From the NCBI GenBank assembly GCA_032718475.1, contig JAUCBJ010007049.1, positions 1 through 64,000 on the forward strand: 64,000 nucleotides of DNA. The letters are read 5' to 3'. A program made the position numbers and the translations under genes. Below the pieces are notes generated by a model. The model made no database searches. It saw nothing but the letters and a program-made list of their open reading frames with translations, and was not told the DNA's origin. The DNA comes from Nemertoderma westbladi (Eukaryota > Xenacoelomorpha > Nemertodermatida > Nemertodermatidae). Below, one piece after another: positions 22,166 to 30,961 of the stretch. Position 1 is the first letter of the stretch. The number at the start of each line of letters is the position of its first letter.

Positions 22166-22518
22166 TTTTAGGAAAAGGTTTTATATACAGTAGTTGGACC
22201 CATCGGGTGGCTACTATCCACCCCTTTATTATACAAACTAGCTACAGTATATAATTATCATAAACAAAAGAGTTACATTGATCATACTTTAGCGAAGGGA
22301 CTAGTAATTATAATCCTGGCGAGTCGTAGCCCTACATAACAGGTCCCAAACAAGTTCACTACTAAACTTTACTGCCAGCGTATTTGGCCCATTTAACATA
22401 ATCTAATATCAAGAAAACCATAGTTGGAAAGATTAATTATAATTTGGCACCATTCTCGTGGGTTAGGGGGGGGGGGGGGGGGGTGGGTGTTCTGGCTTCG
22501 AAGTCAACATTTTGAAAT
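22166..22518. other. Non-coding spacer with a long G run
   Basis: No gene. About 19 G near 22467..22485. Confidence 0.6.
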
Positions 22519-23068
22519 TGTGACGGGATCCACGAAGGATCCCGATTTATCCGTTTGTCAATCTACGCGTCCCCGCCGTGTGTGAAAGGTAAAAGAGTTT
22601 GCGTTGTTCGTCGTATATAATTTCCGGGTATAATAGATAGATATAAATAGTATGTTGTAATGTATAGACTGAATGTTGATATATGGAAGGCGGGATATGG
22701 TGATTGAAGTCCCGGTACTTCCCTAGCTAAACTAACCTAACTAACACCAATAACACACTGAAATAACTGAGTAACTGATTGCTGGTACCTAATAATATAT
22801 TGCACGGTTTGGCCTTGCTACAGTACCTAGCTGATACTCCCCCCCCCCCCCCCTGATTGGCTAATGTCCCTGTTGGCGCCCTTTGGAGTGTTCCCGTTCA
22901 CTCCAGCTATTCTCCCTCTGTTAGGGGTTTGGCCCCTGACCCTTATTGTGTGTTTCTCCTTCCCACTTTGTTGGGGTGACACGAGTTATTGGTTACCCAA
23001 TCTCGTGGCCCCCAATATTGCTTAACGGTTGACTTTGTGGGGTGTTAGCGGAATTGAATAAGCTAACA
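22519..23068 (-). repeat. Element D 3' LTR
   Basis: 550 bp. In element direction it starts TGTTAGC and ends GTCACA. The polypurine tract abuts its start. Related to the Element E LTR along its whole length. Confidence 0.85.
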
Positions 23069-23077
23069 CTCCCCCCC
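23069..23077 (-). promoter_or_regulatory. Polypurine tract of Element D
   Basis: GGGGGGGAG on the minus strand, touching the TG start of the 3' LTR. It is the expected primer for plus-strand DNA synthesis and fixes the orientation of D. Confidence 0.75.
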
Positions 23078-23078
23078 A

Positions 23079-23105
23079 TGCTATCTTCCCGGTGAGAAGA
23101 TAGCA
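23079..23105. repeat. Hairpin next to the D polypurine tract
   Basis: Perfect 10-bp arms TGCTATCTTC / GAAGATAGCA with a 7-nt loop, directly upstream of the polypurine tract in element direction. Confidence 0.7.
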
Positions 23106-23773
23106 TCCACCTTAAAGTGCGCTACAATTCCGCTGGATCCCGATCTATTATCGGGTGTGGGGTGGAACTATTTTCTCTCGGAGCCGGCTTTCCAGGCCGC
23201 TCCCTATGGGTATGATATCGCTACCCGGTTCGCCTGGCGTCCCATGTCGGGCCGGTCGTGCGCTCCTCTCACACGACTTTTGTTTCCCCAACACTTCGCC
23301 ACTTTAACTCTACTCTGTTCTCACCCTGACTCTCCTCTACTTCTCCTCACTACCGCTCTAACTCTCGGACTTCCCTGTCCCTCACTCAGCCTCTTATTCC
23401 TCCCACACACTTGAATTGCATTCGCACTCTCTCCGCACTCTGCACTATCACCTCTACTCGACCTCTCTTTGAGTACCCCATCCCTTCTGACGAATCTCAC
23501 TCCCCCTTTGTGCCGTCGCACTCAAGAAGTGTGAAGTCGTCTGGTGTCTCGTCCATAGTACCATAGTCAGTTAGCCCCCCAGTCCCAGTAGCTAATTGAG
23601 AAAGGTTGAATGACTATAGTACTTACTTCGAACGTATATTTCATTGCTAAACTACTGATTACTACGTACGTACATATAAATTGCACTTATTTAATTATTT
23701 GCATCATTTTGAATTTGTACTTAATAGTTCGTACGTCCCACGTGGCGCCTTCCAGGCGTACCACATTGAAGTC
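23106..23773 (-). other. Element D 3' untranslated region
   Basis: Between ORF3 and the polypurine tract. C/T-rich on the plus strand, with no convincing coding frame. Confidence 0.6.
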
Positions 23774-26383
23774 TCAGTTCATCCCCCCTGACTTTGGGAA
23801 CCACCTCAAGTCTTTCCCTTTGCCGTCCTCCTCCCTGGGTCGTTTCCTGGTCACTACCGCTCCTCTGGGATCCGCTTTCTGTCTTCGGACCCTCGCCGCC
23901 ACCTCCTTACTGATCCCGGTCGTTGGCTCTTTGGGTGCTGGTGTTATCAGCTCCCGATATCGCTTCGCGGGTGGCCCCTCCGAGTGGCCCTGTTGTCTCC
24001 CCCTGGTGGCGTCCCATAAGATCATCTTCATTGCCCGCGGCACGTGCTCCGCCAGGAAATCCCTAAACTCCCCTCGATTCTGTGGCGTCCACCTGTCCAA
24101 ATACCTCTGTGTATTTATCACCCCGGCATACGACGCCGCCGTTGCTACCTCTTGATAGGTAAACGGTAGCCTCCGCTTTATGATTTCCAAATGAGCCTCC
24201 TGATTGATGAGGAAGAAACCCCACTTGAACTCCTGGGCCTTCATGCGCTGGCGCGTCATGGCCCCGACGTCGGCCCACTCCTCGAAGGTTCTGAACTTCT
24301 CTTCGTCGTCCATCCAGTCGCACTGGCGTCCGTAGTGTCCCCGAAAGTTGCACTTCGGACATCGGTTATCCAACCGTGGACACGCCCCCATCCTGTGGCT
24401 CGACTCGCGGCAGTAGAGACAAAAGGTCCCCTTTTGGAATCGGTACAAACAGCTCCTTTCCTGGTGGGTCTGTCTCCCACAGTAATCGCAACCGAGTACC
24501 AATGTCTCCCGCCCCACGTCGTCTTTCGTCCCAAGCGATCTCCGCGGTCTGTGGAGTCGCTGGTAGGTGAACTTCTGCACGTTAGTGTCCCTGTCTACGT
24601 CAATCTCCTCGCCCCTCTCGGGCATCGTCTCCCCGAATACTACCCGTGGTGCCGTCCCCGGTTGCTCGCCCAACCTGATAGTGCTCCCCGCAAAATCCAT
24701 CACCGGTTCCTTGTGCACCCAGGCCCGCTTGCCTGGTCTATCCCAGAAGGCCCTCGCCCCACTGGCAGTCACCACCCTCCCGCCAACCCAGTCCGTGTCC
24801 GAGTGGCCTATCCTCCCGATGGGCGGCATCTCTCCGAATTCGTCGTCGTCTTCATCCTCCTCTGGCAGTGGTTCCAACCCCGGTATCCCGATGGATCCAC
24901 TATGTCCCTTCCCGCCTTGGCTCTCGCCCGTAGCTCTCCATCCCTCTAGCTCCCTTAACTTCCTTGGCGGTTGGTCGCCTTCGGCGCCCGCTGGTATGGG
25001 CATCGCTTGCAACCCCGATGTCGACTGTTTCGGCGATCCCACTGTCCATCCCAGTTCTCGCCCTAGAGACTCCCCTGAACTCCCTGATGAAGTCCAACGA
25101 AGTTCGTCTAAGCCTGCCTGTTCCTCGAAGCCGTAACTCTGCATCCTGGCCTCCTCCTCCCTCTCCTCTGCTTCTATCCTCTCCCGTCTAGCGACTTCTT
25201 CCAGTCGCTTTGCCTCTCGTCTATCCGTCTCTAGCTGCTCCCATCTCTGATACGGCGTATCTGTCTCCCCGTCTATCAGATGTCGGCTGTTGTAGTACAC
25301 CGACTCGCCCTTCAGCCCCGGGTGGTCTACCAGACCGTCGAAGGCCGTCTTAAAGGCTCTCCTGTAGCTTAGGGGTGGTCCCGATAACAGAAATGCCGCT
25401 GGTTCCCTCTCGATAACCACGGTCATGAATAAGTTAAGTAAACTTATCATTATCCAATCTTCCTGCAGGATATATCGCTTCTGATATACCTTTATCGCTC
25501 CTCTGCGGAATTGATACACCTCTTGCCTTCCCGGTCTTGCTCCCCACTTTAGCGAGTTCGCTAGTTCTGCTCCGTATTCCTCCCTGAACTTCCCCCAGTC
25601 CATCGGTTTGTGGCATACGAGCCCCAATAGCTGGCCCATTGCCACCGCCCCACATTGGCCTGTGTTCCCGACTACTCCCAACCCATCTGGTGCCATCATA
25701 GCCATGAAGACCTTCTGCATATCCAGGAGGTTGGTGGCGTCCGGACCGATGATTCTCTCCGCGTCCTCGCGAATCGCCGATCCCACCTTCGTCGTCGACT
25801 TCTCTCTTACCAAGACTTGCACCGCTTTCGGCAACCGGTTTAACTTCGGCCCGTCCCTTTTCCCATACGTTCCTAGATCGAATAAGAAAATGTCCCCATT
25901 TGGCGCGGCCAAATGTAGGAGTATGGTCCTGGCCGACCCCGCTGATCCTCGTCTCGAACCCTCCTCGTCTTCCACGGTTCCCTCGTCGTCTAGGATCATA
26001 TATCCTCCCCTGTTGACGGACTCCATGAACCTCTTCCAATCCTTCTTCGGCGACTCCCTCGGGTACTTCGGAATCCCGAACTTCGCCTCGTCCCCTTTCA
26101 CCACGTAGTGGAAGTGTTGGAAGATCGCGTTGTCCAGCGACGGCGTCCCGTAGGTCCAGACCAGCCGCTGTTCGTGCATCTCCCGGAAGTGGTCCTGCAG
26201 CGCTCGTGCTGCGTGACCCTTTTCCAACCTCTCGTAGTATCCTCTCGTCTTCTCTTCCGGATGCCTCTTGGTGAAATCCACCAGTATCTCCTTTCCTCCT
26301 GACTCCGCCTTTCTCTTTCTGATCAGTTTTCCCGCCATTCCGAACACTCTCACTCGCTCACCTGTAAGGTGGTGCCTTACCAA
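23774..26383 (-). CDS. Element D ORF3: RNase D/EXD-like exonuclease plus three CCHC knuckles
   Basis: 869 codons, uninterrupted, downstream of integrase. Residues about 125..320 show the ordered marks of a DEDD 3'-5' exonuclease: strand plus DDE (132..134, motif I); FLFDLG strand (166..171); KVGSAIRED with D207 (motif II); LLDMQ with D221; a Leu-rich helix near 250 (QLLGL); then Y304-I-L-Q-E308 (motif III, with Glu where Asp is usual). A charged coiled coil (about 380..415) and an acidic disordered region follow. Three canonical CX2CX4HX4C knuckles lie at 632..645, 655..668 and 675..688. The C-terminus is basic. Counterparts lie in the same place in C and B. Exonuclease activity is inference from motifs. 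The start codon used here may not be the true one; a Met lies at residue 16. Confidence 0.75.
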   Translation of the reverse strand: MVRHHLTGERVRVFGMAGKLIRKRKAESGGKEILVDFTKRHPEEKTRGYYERLEKGHAARALQDHFREMHEQRLVWTYGTPSLDNAIFQHFHYVVKGDEAKFGIPKYPRESPKKDWKRFMESVNRGGYMILDDEGTVEDEEGSRRGSAGSARTILLHLAAPNGDIFLFDLGTYGKRDGPKLNRLPKAVQVLVREKSTTKVGSAIREDAERIIGPDATNLLDMQKVFMAMMAPDGLGVVGNTGQCGAVAMGQLLGLVCHKPMDWGKFREEYGAELANSLKWGARPGRQEVYQFRRGAIKVYQKRYILQEDWIMISLLNLFMTVVIEREPAAFLLSGPPLSYRRAFKTAFDGLVDHPGLKGESVYYNSRHLIDGETDTPYQRWEQLETDRREAKRLEEVARRERIEAEEREEEARMQSYGFEEQAGLDELRWTSSGSSGESLGRELGWTVGSPKQSTSGLQAMPIPAGAEGDQPPRKLRELEGWRATGESQGGKGHSGSIGIPGLEPLPEEDEDDDEFGEMPPIGRIGHSDTDWVGGRVVTASGARAFWDRPGKRAWVHKEPVMDFAGSTIRLGEQPGTAPRVVFGETMPERGEEIDVDRDTNVQKFTYQRLHRPRRSLGTKDDVGRETLVLGCDYCGRQTHQERSCLYRFQKGTFCLYCRESSHRMGACPRLDNRCPKCNFRGHYGRQCDWMDDEEKFRTFEEWADVGAMTRQRMKAQEFKWGFFLINQEAHLEIIKRRLPFTYQEVATAASYAGVINTQRYLDRWTPQNRGEFRDFLAEHVPRAMKMILWDATRGRQQGHSEGPPAKRYRELITPAPKEPTTGISKEVAARVRRQKADPRGAVVTRKRPREEDGKGKDLRWFPKSGGMN

Positions 26384-26760
26384 GGCGCAATACAGATGAG
26401 TGACAAGTTTCTGATGGTCTGCACAGTTCGAGAATGGCCTATTTTCTATCTAACTACGCCTTTTAGCCTAATTTCTATTACTTAATTTTGTAGCTAACAA
26501 ATGTACCCTATTTTCAATTTCTGTCCGTTGCTTTAATTATGTTCCAGAATAATTCCCCTCCTGTTACCATAATTTGTAATTTTTAGCCCTATTTATTCTA
26601 TTTTATTTCTAATCTATTTCTACTATTTACTGCTTATGGATTATTCTATTTCATAATCCACATTCTGACCTACTCTATGGGCCCCTGCAGTACAGCAGTA
26701 TATGTCGCGTGGCCTACACGATCTATCCAACTGTACTCATATGCCCCCCTCTCGCTACTA
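26384..26760 (-). other. Spacer upstream of D ORF3
   Basis: AT-rich, non-coding. Together with the minisatellite it separates pol from ORF3 by 1.6 kb, so ORF3 would need its own promoter, a spliced RNA or internal initiation. Confidence 0.5.
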
Positions 26761-27885
26761 ACTACTGACTAATATCTATACTATGTATACCCTTCCACCT
26801 CTATCTCTTACTAATCGGTACTACGTACCCTCTTACTACTCTCTAACTAACTAACGGTACTATGTACCCTCTAACTCTTACTCTAACTCCACTAACGGTA
26901 CTACGTACCCTCTTACTCCTACTCTGACTCCACTAATGGTACTACGTACCCTCTTACTACTCTCTAACTAGCTAACGGTACTACGTACCCTCTAACTCTT
27001 ACTCTAACTCCACTAACGGTACTACGTACCCTCTTACTACTCTCTAACTAACGGTACTACGTACCCTCTTACTACTCTCTAACTTCATTAACGGTACTAC
27101 GTACCCTCTTACTACTCTCTAACTAGCTAACGGTACTACATACCCTCTAACTCTTACTCTAACTCCACTAACGGTACTACGTACCTTCTTACTACTCTCT
27201 AACTAACTAATGGTACTACGTACCATCTAACTCTTACTCTAACTCCGCTAACAGTACTACGTACCCTCTTACTACTCTCTAACTAACGGTACTACGTACC
27301 CTCTAACTCTTACTCTAACTCCACTAACGGTACTACGTACCCTCTTACTACTCTCTAACTAGCTAACGGTACTACGTACCCTCTAACTCTTACTCTAACT
27401 CCACTAACGGTACTACGTACCCTCTTACTACTCTCTAACTTCACTAACGGTACTACGTACCCTCTTACTACTCTCTAACTTCACTAACGGTACTACGTAC
27501 CCTCTTACTACTCTCTAACTTCACTAACGGTACTACGTACCCTCTAACTCTTACCCTAACTCCACTAATGGTACTACATACCCTCTTACTACTCTCTAAC
27601 TTGACTAACGGTACTACGTACCCTCTTACTACTCTCTAACTTCACTAACGGTACTACATACCCTCTTACTACTCTCTAACTCCACTAACGGTACTACGTA
27701 CCTCCTAACTAACTAACTAACTAACTCTAGGTACTATGTACCTTCTAACTGACTAACTCTAGGTACTACGTACCTTCTAACTAACTTCTAACTAACTAAC
27801 TAACTAACTAACTAACTCTAGGTACTACGTACCTTCTAATTGACTAACTCTAGGTACTACGTACCTTCTAACTAGCTCCTAACTA
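26761..27885. repeat. Minisatellite with GGTACTACGTACC units between pol and ORF3
   Basis: About thirty copies of an inverted repeat GGTAC-TAC-GTACC, spaced by CTCTTACTACTCTCTAAC or CTCTAACTCTTACTC blocks, giving alternating unit lengths. The last ~180 bp changes to CTAA-rich units. It lies inside Element D. Confidence 0.95.
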
Positions 27886-28004
27886 ACTAACTCTAATTTT
27901 TTATTTATTTTATTATTTATTTTATGTGTGGGAAGGGCGTCTCGCCCTCAATCCCACCCCCCTCAGTCCAAACTTGGACGACTAAACTACCCTCTAACTC
28001 CACC

Positions 28005-30860
28005 CTAAGGTGCCCCTTCTAGTAGACAGCATTTCCCTACAGCTCTCCTGTAGGTTTTTCTGTCATTCGCACCTATCTTGCCACCTATCCGCACTTCTAC
28101 CGATCGGACTCTTCCGTCCTCATCGGAGTAAGTGCCTACGACTCTCGCCAACCGCCACTGGTTGTTGATGATAGTATCATCCGTAACGATTACGAGATCT
28201 CCCTCTCTTAACTCCCTATTCGACTTCCTCCACTTGCTTCTTTTGTGAAGCGTGGGTAGGTATTCCTCAACCCACCTCCTCCAATACTCTGCGCTTATTG
28301 CTTTAGCGACCTTCCAACTCTGGCGGGAGTGTATGTCATCTGGGTCTACACCCCGCATATCGATGGTCGCTGGCCTTTCCATTAGAAAATGGCTGGGTGT
28401 CAGCACATCTAATGACTCAGGGTCATCATTCTCCGGATATAGCGGTCTGCTATTAATGATACCCTCGCACTTCGCAAGCACTGTCCTCAAGACGTCCTCG
28501 GTGACCATGTGGGTGTTCATTAGCTTCGTCATGAGACGCTTTGAACTGCCCACCAGTCTCTCGACGCATCCTAGTGTATGTGGTACATACGGCGTCCTTC
28601 TCTCCCACTTTACTTGTCGTCGTCTCATGGCCGCACTGACTTCCTCCCCTTCCAAGATGTCCAAGGCCTCTGCCATCTCGTTCTCTGCTCCCACAAAGTT
28701 GGTTCCGCTATCGGAGTACATTACTTTGCGGTCTCTGAATCTTTCTAATGCATTAATAAATGCTGATGCGGTTGCATCTTGGGCGAGTTCTATCCCTACC
28801 GCCCGCGTGTTGTTACATACGAAGATAATACTGTAGCGTTTCTCCATGTGCCGCATCACCTTGATCTTTATCGGCCCGAACATGTCCACACCGCAATGTG
28901 TAAATGGCGGGTCGTGCTGTCTTACTCTACTCGCTGGTAGTGGTGCCATCTCTTGTATGGCTCGCTCCTTCTTTGCTCGTCGGCAGGTCTGGCACTGCCC
29001 CACTACCGCTTTTACCTTCTTCCTCAACTGCTTGACCCAAAAGGTCCTCCTTATGTCCGTGAGAGTTCGGTTGGTGCCCCCGTGCAATATCGACTTGTGG
29101 GAGTCCCAGATAATCTGGTGGACTATTGGCGATCCTGTGGGAATGATGATGGGTTTCGGTGGTACGACTATGCTGTTGTTGTATCCCACCCTAGAATTCA
29201 TTACTAGAATCCCGTTGTCATTAAGTTGTGGCGACAGCGTGATCAGCTCGCTGTCCCGTCGAAGGTGCTGTTGTTTACCGACGCGTTCCACCTTGTCGCC
29301 ATAGTTCTTCCGTTGTTCATAGCGGATGACTGCCTTGGCCGCTCCTTCCAGATCTATGGTTGTCCTGATCTTCTTGTCTTTGCCAACTCCCGCGAGGAAA
29401 TTCCCGAAGGCTCTCCAGTACGCCACTAATTTCTTGGTCTTATACCAACTAGAGCTGTAGCTGAGGAGTTTATCTGTCGGGTTATCGCACAGTTCTTCTG
29501 GTTTAGGTTGCACGTCCCTTATCTCCCTCACCATCTGGGAGTATATCTCTTCTCCCTCTGAATCTCCCTCTTCTCCTTCTGACACTACCTCTCCTGAGTC
29601 CGGGTCCACCTTTCTCATCGGCGGCCAGGCCTCCTTGTCGCTCAGAAACTGCGGCCCGTGTTGCCACAATACTTCCTTTTTTAAGAAAGTGTGGCGTGCC
29701 ACGCCCCTTGATAACAAGTCCGCTGGGTTCTCGTCCGTCGGGCAGTAGTGCCACCTTTCCAATTCTGTGGTCGCCCTTATCTCGTCCACCCTATTCGCGA
29801 CGAATATTGGGTATCTCGTCCTTTCGTTATGTAGCCAACCAAGCACTACCATGGAGTCCGTCCAGTAGTGTGTCTCCACTATGTTGGGAATAGTATCCAC
29901 TAGGTAGGCTGTGGCTCTAACTCCTAGTCTCGCAGCTGTCAATTCTAATTTGGGAACTGATGCTGAATCTGGCGGCGTTGACTTTGCTTTGCTAAAGGCC
30001 AGTCTGGGCTTGTGAGCCCCCTCTCGTTGTACTAAATAAAGTGCCGCTCCGTACGCCTCCAACGACGCATCGGAGAACATGTGTAGGTCCAGATTCGTCA
30101 TGTTCCCATCCGGGAAATACACTCGTGGCATGTTGTATGTTCCCATCTTCTCCAAATCTTCTGTCCACTTACACCACTGCTTCTTGATCTCCTCTGGTAC
30201 CTCTACGTCCCACTCATCCTTCAGTTTGTATACTCTCTTGAGTATCTGCTTCCCCATGACTAATAGTGGGGATGCTAGACCTAGGGGATCGTATATCCTT
30301 GCTATATACGACACATAGCCTCTCTTTGTGTGGATGTCTGCGCCCTCCTGGCTCAGCTGGTACTTCAGTTCGTCTGTCTCTCTGTTCCACACGATTCCCA
30401 GTGCCTTCTGTTGGGATTCTGTCCTCTTGTTCGCCATGTCCTGCCCTTTGGCCGTTGTGGGATTATCCATGGTCGATTCTGGTCTCTTGTCCTCTATCGC
30501 CTTGATAAATTCCTCCAAACTGGATTGGAATTTGGTCAGGTTAAAGCCGGATCCTTTTAGGATGTCGCGAACCTCACGCCCTGTGTCCAGTATCTCCTTA
30601 ACCGTATTTCCAGACTCCATTCCGTCGTCTACGTAGAAGCCGCGTCGAATCATATCGATGGCCCTAGTGCTGTATCTATCCTCCTTCCCCTTCACTGTAT
30701 CTCTCACTGCCATAGTCGTCGTAAATGAAGACGACTTGGCTCCCATGTTCTGTACTACCATCTTGTACGTCGGTATTATCGACGGTTCTTCGTCACCGTC
30801 GTACCATAAGAAGCGTTGACTGTCGCTATCTTCCTCCGTTACACGGACTTGGTTGAACAT
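28005..30860 (-). CDS. pol: Element D pol: reverse transcriptase, RNase H, integrase
   Basis: 951 residues from an internal start. The frame is open upstream to about 30963 and includes the RT palm strand FTCDIEGMFNQV. It contains the RT box FYVDDGMES, a Pao-type RNase H (HMFSDASLEAYGAALYL), the integrase HHCC zinc domain (HKSILHGGTNRTL...CQTC), and a DDE core with D in GVDMFGP, D in YSDSGTNFVG and E in CVERLV. It ends in a DUF5641-type tail (LREGDLVIVTDD...). It lies in the -1 frame relative to the preceding gag-protease frame, which stops at 30962. Catalytic residues are intact. Confidence 0.85.
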   Translation of the reverse strand: MFNQVRVTEEDSDSQRFLWYDGDEEPSIIPTYKMVVQNMGAKSSSFTTTMAVRDTVKGKEDRYSTRAIDMIRRGFYVDDGMESGNTVKEILDTGREVRDILKGSGFNLTKFQSSLEEFIKAIEDKRPESTMDNPTTAKGQDMANKRTESQQKALGIVWNRETDELKYQLSQEGADIHTKRGYVSYIARIYDPLGLASPLLVMGKQILKRVYKLKDEWDVEVPEEIKKQWCKWTEDLEKMGTYNMPRVYFPDGNMTNLDLHMFSDASLEAYGAALYLVQREGAHKPRLAFSKAKSTPPDSASVPKLELTAARLGVRATAYLVDTIPNIVETHYWTDSMVVLGWLHNERTRYPIFVANRVDEIRATTELERWHYCPTDENPADLLSRGVARHTFLKKEVLWQHGPQFLSDKEAWPPMRKVDPDSGEVVSEGEEGDSEGEEIYSQMVREIRDVQPKPEELCDNPTDKLLSYSSSWYKTKKLVAYWRAFGNFLAGVGKDKKIRTTIDLEGAAKAVIRYEQRKNYGDKVERVGKQQHLRRDSELITLSPQLNDNGILVMNSRVGYNNSIVVPPKPIIIPTGSPIVHQIIWDSHKSILHGGTNRTLTDIRRTFWVKQLRKKVKAVVGQCQTCRRAKKERAIQEMAPLPASRVRQHDPPFTHCGVDMFGPIKIKVMRHMEKRYSIIFVCNNTRAVGIELAQDATASAFINALERFRDRKVMYSDSGTNFVGAENEMAEALDILEGEEVSAAMRRRQVKWERRTPYVPHTLGCVERLVGSSKRLMTKLMNTHMVTEDVLRTVLAKCEGIINSRPLYPENDDPESLDVLTPSHFLMERPATIDMRGVDPDDIHSRQSWKVAKAISAEYWRRWVEEYLPTLHKRSKWRKSNRELREGDLVIVTDDTIINNQWRLARVVGTYSDEDGRVRSVEVRIGGKIGANDRKTYRRAVGKCCLLEGAP

Positions 30861-30961
30861 GCCTTCTATGTCACACGTGAAGGCGTGTTTCCCATTCCTA
30901 AATCTAAGTAGGACCTCTATCCCCGAGTTGTATATGTTTGGACCTTCTAGTAGATAGTCGT

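Noticed and set aside
26761-27885. CRISPR-like array
   Set aside because: Units are tandem and palindromic, without unique spacers, and the DNA is animal.
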